Part shown: positions 1-6,194 of the stretch, one piece after another
Layout of the letters: each line of letters begins with the position of its first letter
How positions within the stretch are numbered: position 1 is the first letter of the stretch
Assembly (NCBI RefSeq): GCF_002506515.1
Contig: NZ_DAXS01000053.1
Location: 1-17,038, forward strand
Reading direction: 5' to 3'
DNA from: Caldivirga sp. UBA161
GTDB lineage: Archaea > Thermoproteota > Thermoprotei > Thermoproteales > Thermocladiaceae
DNA length: 17,038 bases
Notes under the pieces: model-generated
What the model saw: the letters and a program-made list of their open reading frames with translations, nothing else
Told to the model about the DNA's origin: nothing
The model's database searches: none
Made by a program: the position numbers and the translations under genes

Positions 1-1666
1 TGTAAATTCTCTCACTTATTTCAATTAAGCGTGATTCATTGAAGTCCAGGCCAGTTACGGCTGTAAGTAATTCACTTAAATCATTAAAGTTAACTACATA
101 ACCTGAGAAGGCGCATATTACGCATGAGTCAAGTATCGCCATCAAGTTTTGAGTACGTATAGCGTAGTCTACAATTGCATCAACATTATTTATTAATGTA
201 GGTTTCTCTGAAAGGACTTCGCCTTTAAGGTATACTTGGTTAACATCCCCTCTATTTGATGTTGCCAATGCTAACATGTATCCTTCTGCTTCACTTAGAT
301 TACAGAGACTCACCTCTAAGCGTTTATTCGTAACTGCTGCATCTGGCTTACTATGTTTTCCTGCAAGGTACTGGGCACCTTCGGCTAATTCATTGCCAAT
401 GCCTTCTCTACGCGCTATCATTTTAATTAACTTGATCACTGCATCTCCTTCACCATACTTTACATCATAATTGATTTTACCATCCATCACTAATTCTATT
501 AATGTAGCTATGGTTTGGCCTGTTGATATTGCATCTAATCCTAATTCATCACATAAATTCTTTGCATATATTATGAAGTCTAGGTCGGTTACCCCAATGT
601 AAGTTCCTAATGATACTAATCCACCATAGTACTCTGGGGCATTATATTCAATTGACTTAGATTTAACACACTTATGACAGCATATTTGGCATCCATAGCA
701 GTATGCTCTGCGGGATTCCTTTGCATCAATTCTTTCCTTCCATTCATTTATAAATTGGTTAACGTTTAGGTCTATGCGTTTACTTAAATTGAAGGCTGGT
801 ATTGCTTTAAACTTGTTAACTCTAGTGGCTAAAGTTCCTAGTGTACCTAGATTCGTTAAGTCCCTTATGATTGGGTTAGTTTTCATTCTTCTTATTACAT
901 TGATTGCACTAACCCTAAATTGATCCTTATTATATACCTTAATCTCCCTATTTTTAGAATCAATAACTACTATTGCCTTAACCCTCTTATAGCCTAAAAC
1001 CGCGCCAAACCCCATCCTACCAGCTGCATGATGCTTATCAAACATTATTGAGGAATACTTAACCAGATTTTCCCCCGCAGGACCAATTAACGCTATTGAT
1101 ACATATTCTTCATCAATACCGTGTTCTTTACGTAAATCACCCAATATTGAATCATGCGCTTCCATTACATCCTTACCCCAAATATTCAATGCGTCCTTAA
1201 AGTAAACTCTCCCATCCTTGAGTACCAGGTATGATGGTTTACTAAGTCTCCCTTCAATTATAAGCGCATCAAAACCCATGAACTTGAGGAGAGGCCCAAA
1301 TTGCCCGCCTACTGATGAGTACGTTAATCTATCATTTAGAGGTGATTTAGAAATAATAGTTATTCTTCCAGGAGTGGGGGATCCATTAATTCCAGTTAAT
1401 GGACCGGTGGCTAATATTACTTTATTTCCCTCAGATAGGGGGTGGGTTTTAGGGTTAACTTCTCTAAGAAAGAAGTAAACCCCCAGCCCTCTTCCTCCTA
1501 ACCATTTTAATGCAACGTCCTGCGTTAATTCCTCAACATGAGTACCCTCATTTGATAAATTAATCCTTAGTATCTTCCCGGTATAGCCATAAATAGGGGT
1601 GCTTGTCATTTCCTTTTGTATTAGACTCATTAGATTATTTTCAATAATTTGATTCATGTTACTCAT
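1..1666 (-). CDS. Aldehyde:ferredoxin oxidoreductase family protein (partial, C-terminus off the left edge)
   Basis: The frame is open from 1666 to the window edge, giving 555 codons of a family usually about 600-620 residues long. Family members are cytoplasmic tungsten (or molybdenum) bis-pterin enzymes that oxidise aldehydes and pass electrons to ferredoxin. Visible: the N-terminal AOR domain with YGYTGKILRINLS (26-38); the KHHAAGRMGFGAV stretch (211-223); an FeS motif CYGCQICC (323-330), matching C-x2-C-x3-C at C323, C326 and C330; a first pterin motif DELGLDA (373-379) followed by ISTG; and a second one DSCVICA (513-519), with C518 as the likely fourth FeS ligand. Oddities: extra cysteines C329 and C333, GL replaced by VI in the second motif, and SNRGDVNQVY where relatives usually carry a histidine after SNRG. 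ATG at 1666 is favoured because a TATA-like box lies 28 bases upstream; ATG at 1657, 1627 and 1609 are also in frame, and most relatives begin near 1609. Family assignment is secure; the substrate is unknown. Confidence 0.93.
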   Translation of the reverse strand, partial: MSNMNQIIENNLMSLIQKEMTSTPIYGYTGKILRINLSNEGTHVEELTQDVALKWLGGRGLGVYFFLREVNPKTHPLSEGNKVILATGPLTGINGSPTPGRITIISKSPLNDRLTYSSVGGQFGPLLKFMGFDALIIEGRLSKPSYLVLKDGRVYFKDALNIWGKDVMEAHDSILGDLRKEHGIDEEYVSIALIGPAGENLVKYSSIMFDKHHAAGRMGFGAVLGYKRVKAIVVIDSKNREIKVYNKDQFRVSAINVIRRMKTNPIIRDLTNLGTLGTLATRVNKFKAIPAFNLSKRIDLNVNQFINEWKERIDAKESRRAYCYGCQICCHKCVKSKSIEYNAPEYYGGLVSLGTYIGVTDLDFIIYAKNLCDELGLDAISTGQTIATLIELVMDGKINYDVKYGEGDAVIKLIKMIARREGIGNELAEGAQYLAGKHSKPDAAVTNKRLEVSLCNLSEAEGYMLALATSNRGDVNQVYLKGEVLSEKPTLINNVDAIVDYAIRTQNLMAILDSCVICAFSGYVVNFNDLSELLTAVTGLDFNESRLIEISERIY

Positions 1667-1690
1667 ATAAAAATTTATTATATATGAGTC

Positions 1691-1698
1691 TTATATAT
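1691..1698 (-). promoter_or_regulatory. TATA-like box for the AOR-family gene
   Basis: An ATATATAA element (minus strand) is centred 28 bases before the ATG at 1666. That spacing predicts a leaderless transcript starting at this ATG. Confidence 0.5.
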
Positions 1699-1748
1699 CT
1701 TCCCAATGTAATTAATATCGTGAAGTATTACATGACTTAGATTTTAAA

Positions 1749-2396
1749 CTAAACACCCAATGTTGATTCAACAAGATCCCTAAACAACATTCCTATTTCA
1801 TACAGCTTAACCGTATCATAGTGCCTTGGCCTACTTATGGTAGCTATGTATATTCCATATTCCTCATGATCACCCTCATTTGGCCCCACTGGTTCACCAT
1901 AAGGTGAAAAAAGTATGAATGCTGAAACACCACCATTAATTAAGGAGCCAATAGCTTCATCAATTACTGAATAAACATTGCATTTAATCGACTGATTATT
2001 ATGCAGGAACCTATCTGGGGCTGTTATGGCTGCTATGACAGGTGCCTTAGCTGCTGTTTTAATTAAAGCGCCTATAACATTATTAACCTCCTCCTCATAT
2101 GATGTGCCTTGGTCAAGCTTAATACTATATAAGCCATATGTTGGATTAACCACTGGTATGTTAATTAAGGCTGCTCTTGTTAATTTAACTAAAGGCGCTA
2201 GGGAAGGGTCACTTGGGGTATTGTTAGTGGGCTCCATGTTCAATATAGTCCACCATGATTTATCAGGGTATTGAGGCTTCTTATTCTCAACCACACCCCT
2301 ATCAACAATATTCATGAGCCTTGGTAATACATTAAGTTCACATTCTGTGAAGCTGCCATAACTAATACCGTTTATCCCAAGAAGTATAGGATACAT
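1749..2396 (-). CDS. Miniature alkaline-phosphatase/type I phosphodiesterase-like protein, probably inactive
   Basis: A 215-residue protein; I have no firm family name for it. By eye its order of motifs follows the type I phosphodiesterase/nucleotide pyrophosphatase branch of the alkaline phosphatase superfamily, which is normally 400-550 residues. GINGISY (8-14) stands where GxDGLSY is usual (metal Asp to Asn). QYPDKSWWTIL (42-52) stands where a TFP/VTxP nucleophile segment is usual (Thr to Gln). PDRFLH (127-132) matches TDxxxH. YSVIDEAIGSLI fits the Y..VDE.IG.L helix. FSPYG (164-168) stands where SDHG is usual (Asp-His to Pro-Tyr). GDHEEYGIYIA fits the final metal-His segment. If this alignment is right, at least three metal ligands and the nucleophile are gone, so it is a pseudoenzyme or binding protein. 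No signal peptide or membrane span. A GGTGAG ribosome-binding site overlaps the thioredoxin stop codon and sits 5 bases before the ATG, so the two genes are probably translationally coupled. Confidence 0.7.
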   Translation of the reverse strand: MYPILLGINGISYGSFTECELNVLPRLMNIVDRGVVENKKPQYPDKSWWTILNMEPTNNTPSDPSLAPLVKLTRAALINIPVVNPTYGLYSIKLDQGTSYEEEVNNVIGALIKTAAKAPVIAAITAPDRFLHNNQSIKCNVYSVIDEAIGSLINGGVSAFILFSPYGEPVGPNEGDHEEYGIYIATISRPRHYDTVKLYEIGMLFRDLVESTLGV

Positions 2397-2408
2397 TTAA
2401 CTCACCTA
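2397..2408 (-). promoter_or_regulatory. Ribosome-binding site overlapping the thioredoxin stop codon
   Basis: Reading the minus strand, the TAG stop of thioredoxin is followed by TGAGTTAA and then ATG. GGTGAG, complementary to the 16S 3' end, spans the stop codon. This sets the start at 2396 and links translation of the two genes. Confidence 0.55.
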
Positions 2409-2813
2409 GTCATTGAGGTAAGCCTTAATCCTATCTTGAAGAATCTTCTTAGGCACTACACCTACTACTTGATCAACTGGATCACCATTTTTAAAAATCA
2501 TTACCGTCGGTAGGCTCATTACATAGTACTTAGCGGCAATTTCAGGTTCCTCCTCAGTATTAAGCCTACCGAAGCCTACATTAGGCATTTCCACAGCTAA
2601 CCTCTTTATTATTGGCTCAAGCATGAAGCAGGGGGCGCACCAGGTGGCCCAGAAGTCAACAACAGCAACATCATGAGTCTTAATGAAGTCATTAAAATTA
2701 CTATGATTCAACTCCACCACATTACCCGTGTTTTTCACCCCCTTAGCAATCTCTTTAGCCTTTCTTTCAAGCAGCTTATCTAATTCAGGGTCCTTGCTGG
2801 CATCATTAGCCAT
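2406..2813 (-). CDS. trxA: Thioredoxin
   Basis: A 135-residue cytoplasmic thiol-disulfide oxidoreductase with a complete thioredoxin fold at about residues 32-133. The redox motif is WCAPC (58-62, cysteines 59 and 62) in the context VVDFWATWCAPC. The cis-proline motif SLPTVMIF follows at about 101-108, and the usual NGxxV hairpin (GDPVDQVVG) after it. A, rather than the common G, in the active site (CAPC) may shift the redox potential. A charged, helix-prone extension of about 30 residues (LDKLLERKAKEIAKG) precedes the fold. The ATG at 2813 has a GGTGA sequence just upstream and a TATTAAA element about 25 bases upstream. The next gene downstream starts 9 bases after the stop, and a four-cysteine membrane protein lies 39 bases upstream, so a disulfide-related role for the group is plausible. 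Thioredoxin is a certain family call; the partner reductase is not visible here. Confidence 0.95.
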   Translation of the reverse strand: MANDASKDPELDKLLERKAKEIAKGVKNTGNVVELNHSNFNDFIKTHDVAVVDFWATWCAPCFMLEPIIKRLAVEMPNVGFGRLNTEEEPEIAAKYYVMSLPTVMIFKNGDPVDQVVGVVPKKILQDRIKAYLND

Positions 2814-2833
2814 GGGTCACCCTATGCCTAACG

Positions 2834-2841
2834 TTTAATAA
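2834..2841 (-). promoter_or_regulatory. TATA-like box for thioredoxin
   Basis: TTATTAAA (minus strand) is centred about 25 bases before the thioredoxin ATG, inside the short gap after the upstream gene. Thioredoxin can therefore be transcribed separately from the four-cysteine protein. Confidence 0.45.
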
Positions 2842-2852
2842 GCCTTTTTCAG

Positions 2853-3287
2853 TCAATTACTACCCCTTAATAACCTATATGCAGCCGCTGTGTTATTCAA
2901 TGCTTTATTAATCCCACTAAGTGGATTAGCTGAATTATACTCAGTTAAGTTACCTAATGCATAATTAATATACTTACTTAACTGACTTAAGTTAACGCCA
3001 CTGCACTTAGCCTTAGCTAGTTCATTAATTAACACTGTGGCATTATTCTTAAGCAATTGGTAAGCATCATAGAATCTTGAGGTACAGCCACCAACGCATC
3101 CATAATACGGTTCACTATAATTTAATGCACTTATAACCCTAAGCATGGTGAACTCAAGGGCATTAGTAAGCCTAGCGCATTCACTACTATGTTTATAAGC
3201 AAGTACATAAACTATAGTTAACGTGATTACTAGGATTATTACTGCTATTATCAGTATCCAGGTTAATGCATTACGCACTGCACTCAC
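2853..3287 (-). CDS. Small membrane-anchored four-cysteine extracytoplasmic protein
   Basis: 144 residues, no family recognised. One strong N-terminal membrane span (about residues 9-30) is followed by a soluble, helix-prone domain that should lie outside the cell. Four cysteines (37, 64, 68, 95) are all in that domain, including a CVGGC pair (64-68), so two disulfides are likely. Several Asn-X-Ser/Thr sequons (NYS, NAT, NLS, NLT, NNT) fit archaeal N-glycosylation of a surface protein. The first codon at 3287 is GTG. A second in-frame GTG at 3278 has the ribosome-binding sequence AGGTGA 5 bases before it, and may be the true start. It lies upstream of thioredoxin on the same strand; the neighbouring redox gene suggests, but does not prove, a disulfide or envelope role. 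Confidence 0.75.
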   Translation of the reverse strand: MSAVRNALTWILIIAVIILVITLTIVYVLAYKHSSECARLTNALEFTMLRVISALNYSEPYYGCVGGCTSRFYDAYQLLKNNATVLINELAKAKCSGVNLSQLSKYINYALGNLTEYNSANPLSGINKALNNTAAAYRLLRGSN

Positions 3288-3461
3288 CTACTATATAGAT
3301 GCATCCTAACCCTTCCCAGTAAACCATAATGTGCAGTACAGTAGTAATACTGTGACCCTGACCCAGGCGCATTATAGGCATTTATCATCATATAATTCAT
3401 TAGGACGCTGGGCTTTAAAATTTAATTCGCTGGATTAGGAAATCCATAATTTTTATAATTA

Positions 3462-4649
3462 TTAACCTTCCATTTGCCTATAAAGGTAAGCCTTCTGGGG
3501 GTTTGTTAATTGAAGAAGAGTATTAATTAATTCCTTAACATTATCATTACTTACATTCAATCCAGCATACCTAGTTAGGAGTGATTTAACGTAGTCAAGT
3601 AATCGTGAATCAACTCTAACATACGTATCCACTAAGTCAAGTAAATATGGGTAACCTGTATTGGTTGTTTGTGATGATAAGTATCCAACCAGGTTAGGTA
3701 CACTTAATCCACCTAGGTCAAGTACCTCTAGTTTAGTTGCAACCGCCGTTATTGGGGCCTTATAGAATATAAGCTCAGTATCAGCTATCTTAGGTATTCC
3801 ACTTAATCTTCCTCCATCCCCATTGAAGACCCTCTTCAAATTCTCAATACCCTCATTAAGTCTACGTTCAGCCTCCTCCCTACTCATACCCCTCTTAATT
3901 TCACAATCCATGTAATTGACTTGAAGCCACTGGGGCAATAAATTACCGTAATTACCTAAGTTAATGTACTCGCCCTTATTCAAGAGTAGACTAGCCATGA
4001 GTTTATCATTAGTTGATAGGCAGCGGCCAGTGTAAATGGAAAAGTACCTTGACCTAACCCTCTTAACAACACCAATTATAGTTGTCCTGGATTTTTCAGC
4101 AAGGTTAAGCATCTTCTCTAAGACGTCCTCAACCCTCCTCCTAACACCTTCATAAGCTGGTAAATTATACGGCAGTGGGTGAACGTATATTTCCCCATCA
4201 AGTATTACTAAGTCTAGGTTCTTCCTACCTTGTAACTTATCCTTAAGCAGCTTAATCACCATTTCCCTCTCCCTTATCTTAGATAATATTTCAATTGACC
4301 TACTAATCTCACTAGTGTCCTCGTAAATTATATCGCCTGTAACGTATCTATCTGACTTACCACCAACTTGACCAACGTAACCATAGGCTATTACCGTTAA
4401 GACACCTCCAACTAACTCAAGCGGTGATGGAGGGAAGCTTGAATCTATGGCATATGCAAAGTACCTGCTTCCATTGATATTGGGTATTGAACCTACCTTG
4501 CTTGAGATCTTAGCCTTAAGTTCATTAACCTCACTCATGACTGAGGCTAGGTTAAGCTTATTGGCAATACTTCTAGCGTCCTCGAACAATGCATTAAGCA
4601 GGGGTGGATCCATCCAGAGGTCTATTGTGAGGTCTTCATTATCAAACAA
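3462..4649 (-). CDS. nurA: NurA 5'-3' nuclease
   Basis: 395 residues. NurA is the nuclease that works with HerA (and often Mre11-Rad50) to resect DNA double-strand ends in archaea. Visible family features: AIDSSFPPSP (67-76) with D69, the first metal-binding aspartate; a REREM segment (126-130) that can supply the acidic residue; VILDGEIYV (148-156) with D151; VVKRVRSRYFS (194-204); and the C-terminal GYPYLLDLVD segment (332-341). In Sulfolobus NurA the matching pair, as I recall it, is Tyr and His eight residues apart; here the spacing Y333 to D341 is kept but His appears replaced by Asp. The start is TTG at 4649, one base after the herA stop. The overlapping GAGGTGAGGTGA at the end of herA is a near-perfect ribosome-binding site for it, so translation is coupled. 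An ATG at codon 13 is the alternative. Confidence 0.85.
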   Translation of the reverse strand: MFDNEDLTIDLWMDPPLLNALFEDARSIANKLNLASVMSEVNELKAKISSKVGSIPNINGSRYFAYAIDSSFPPSPLELVGGVLTVIAYGYVGQVGGKSDRYVTGDIIYEDTSEISRSIEILSKIREREMVIKLLKDKLQGRKNLDLVILDGEIYVHPLPYNLPAYEGVRRRVEDVLEKMLNLAEKSRTTIIGVVKRVRSRYFSIYTGRCLSTNDKLMASLLLNKGEYINLGNYGNLLPQWLQVNYMDCEIKRGMSREEAERRLNEGIENLKRVFNGDGGRLSGIPKIADTELIFYKAPITAVATKLEVLDLGGLSVPNLVGYLSSQTTNTGYPYLLDLVDTYVRVDSRLLDYVKSLLTRYAGLNVSNDNVKELINTLLQLTNPQKAYLYRQMEG

Positions 4650-4665
4650 TTCACCTCACCTCCTT
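4650..4665 (-). promoter_or_regulatory. Ribosome-binding site for nurA inside the herA end
   Basis: The minus strand reads GAGGTGAGGTGAA immediately before the TTG codon at 4649. This double anti-16S match supports the unusual TTG start and tight herA-nurA coupling. Confidence 0.6.
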
Positions 4666-6117
4666 AACCTTAATTAACAGAGGCTTCCGTAATGGATTCA
4701 TTAAACCCGTCACGAAGAATTCCCTAACGCTTAACTGCGTTAATACTGAGTCATTAACATCAGCTAAATCCATGTAACCACCTAATTCCCTTAAATCACC
4801 CTGCGTTGGTAACCTACTGAAAAACACTGTACCAATGTTAGCCCTAACGTTAGCGGCAATGTCCCTAGCCATCCTTTGGCTAGCGAGTATTAGGCTGAGC
4901 CCCCATTTTCTACCTTCCCTTGATGTTGTTTCTATCGGATCCTTACATATTGTCCAGGAGTCTTCAGGTACGTAGTTCTGGGCTTCATCAATTATGAAAA
5001 CTAATCTAGCTGGTACGTTGATTTCACCACGCTTAACCATGTCCCATGCTTCACTTATAACATCAGCAACAATGGCTTGTTTAACAACAAGGTCAGTGTC
5101 CTGGCTCATGTCAATTACCGTTAATCCACGTTCAAGGGAATTCCTAACCACATCTCCAGGCTTCACTGATCTCTTATTCAACTCCTCGAAGAATTCATCA
5201 TCAACGAAGTAATCTATGAAGAGGCTTGCCTTATGGACTGTCGCTTCCCTGGCACTCATTTTACTCATGCTTTGCCTAAGGTGCCTTAGGAATTCCTGCT
5301 TATTCCACTTCTCAATCTTCCTATTCATTAAGCCTCCTTTATCATTATCACCCATCACATACGTTAATACGGCAACATCAAGGTATTCACCGTAGCTTTG
5401 CCAAGGTAACCTAGCCTTTGATGCTAGGACTGAGGCTATTGTTGGTGGGCTTATTGATATAGCCTTAGACCCTACTGTGTAATCCTTATAGTATGTTGTG
5501 TAATCCACGCCACTGTGGTCAAATACAATTATTTTGAATCCGCTTTTAATTAGTTCATCAATTAAGCCTCTAATGAGCCTTGACTTACCCATTCCAGTCG
5601 CCCCAAAAACACCAATATGGTATTGAACATATGTTGGATCAAGTGGTATTTCCCACCCACTATACTTATGTGAACCAATGATTACTTTACCGTTAGCTTT
5701 AATGAAATTGCCTAGGAATGAACCATCCTTAATCACGTAAACCTTAGAACCAGGTGTAACAACTTGAGTTACTTCATCCATCGTATTCCTATGAATATTA
5801 AGCATGCCGTAAAACCTAACTATTGCGGACGTGTAGGGCATTAATAATGATGGATCCATTATCTCCGGCCTATCTATGAATGGTGTCCTAACCCTATCCT
5901 TAACTATTGGCTCAAGCTTAGTAACCCTCCTTATTACACCGAAGAATAAACCCTCTTGAATGGCATCATCCTTAATCACCGCTAACTGCTCCTCAACAGC
6001 GTAACCCTCAGCCCTTTTGTAGAATTGAATAGGCGCGTAAACAGTGGTGGATCCACTGGCCACTATACCAACCTCCACGCAACATTTGCGCAGTAAGTTA
6101 TCCATAAGCATAAGCAC
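4651..6117 (-). CDS. herA: HerA-type hexameric DNA translocase/helicase
   Basis: 488 residues, the normal length for HerA, an FtsK-like ATPase that pumps DNA through a hexamer and drives NurA during end resection. An N-terminal beta-rich HAS-barrel region (about 14-150) is followed by the RecA-like core: Walker A GATGMGKS (172-179), Walker B LVFIIDEAQ (372-380), and SREGRKWGLSLILASQR (399-415), which carries the sensor glutamine and likely arginine finger. GTVFFSRLP and the C-terminal bracing segment are also present. The first codon is GTG at 6117; ATG at 6111 and 6105 are in frame, and the TATA-like box centred at 6141 predicts transcription from about 6115, so ATG at 6111 is an equally good start. 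It is followed by nurA with a one-base gap and preceded by the VWA gene after 77 bases, which contain an inverted repeat and a separate promoter. Confidence 0.92.
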   Translation of the reverse strand: MLMLMDNLLRKCCVEVGIVASGSTTVYAPIQFYKRAEGYAVEEQLAVIKDDAIQEGLFFGVIRRVTKLEPIVKDRVRTPFIDRPEIMDPSLLMPYTSAIVRFYGMLNIHRNTMDEVTQVVTPGSKVYVIKDGSFLGNFIKANGKVIIGSHKYSGWEIPLDPTYVQYHIGVFGATGMGKSRLIRGLIDELIKSGFKIIVFDHSGVDYTTYYKDYTVGSKAISISPPTIASVLASKARLPWQSYGEYLDVAVLTYVMGDNDKGGLMNRKIEKWNKQEFLRHLRQSMSKMSAREATVHKASLFIDYFVDDEFFEELNKRSVKPGDVVRNSLERGLTVIDMSQDTDLVVKQAIVADVISEAWDMVKRGEINVPARLVFIIDEAQNYVPEDSWTICKDPIETTSREGRKWGLSLILASQRMARDIAANVRANIGTVFFSRLPTQGDLRELGGYMDLADVNDSVLTQLSVREFFVTGLMNPLRKPLLIKVKEVR

Positions 6118-6137
6118 GGTTACTGCCCGTGTGAGAC

Positions 6138-6144
6138 ATATAAA
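6138..6144 (-). promoter_or_regulatory. TATA-like box for herA-nurA
   Basis: TTTATAT (minus strand) is centred 24 bases before the GTG at 6117 and 30 before the ATG at 6111. It would allow herA-nurA to be transcribed independently of the upstream VWA gene. Confidence 0.45.
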
Positions 6145-6162
6145 CTTAGTGAGTAGGTTGGA

Positions 6163-6194
6163 TTCACTAAAGCTTAATTTAAAGTTTTAGTGAA
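6163..6194 (-). terminator. Inverted repeat directly after the VWA stop codon
   Basis: Perfect 9-base arms TTCACTAAA (6163-6171) and TTTAGTGAA (6186-6194) enclose a 14-base AT-rich loop and abut the VWA stop codon at 6195. In the transcript this can fold as a hairpin between the VWA gene and herA. It could be a terminator, an attenuator, or a protein-binding site just upstream of the herA promoter. There is no long U tract, so the class is uncertain. Confidence 0.4.

Noticed and set aside
276..1478. Two plus-strand open frames inside the AOR-family gene
   Set aside because: The minus-strand frame is continuous with clear AOR motifs throughout, so the plus-strand frames are chance.
3338..3353. 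Inverted repeat ACAGTA-GTAA-TACTGT
   Set aside because: Only 6-base arms in AT-rich intergenic DNA, not next to a promoter or stop codon; expected by chance.
3330..3400. Possible C/D-box RNA on the minus strand (ATGATGA after a TTTTAAAG element)
   Set aside because: The box C-like motif is there, but no box D (CTGA) follows at a usable distance on the same strand.
4651..6117. HerA here as part of a HerA-Sir2 or HerA-DUF4297 defence pair
   Set aside because: The partner is a NurA nuclease with recognisable active-site motifs, and no Sir2 or DUF4297-like gene is adjacent.
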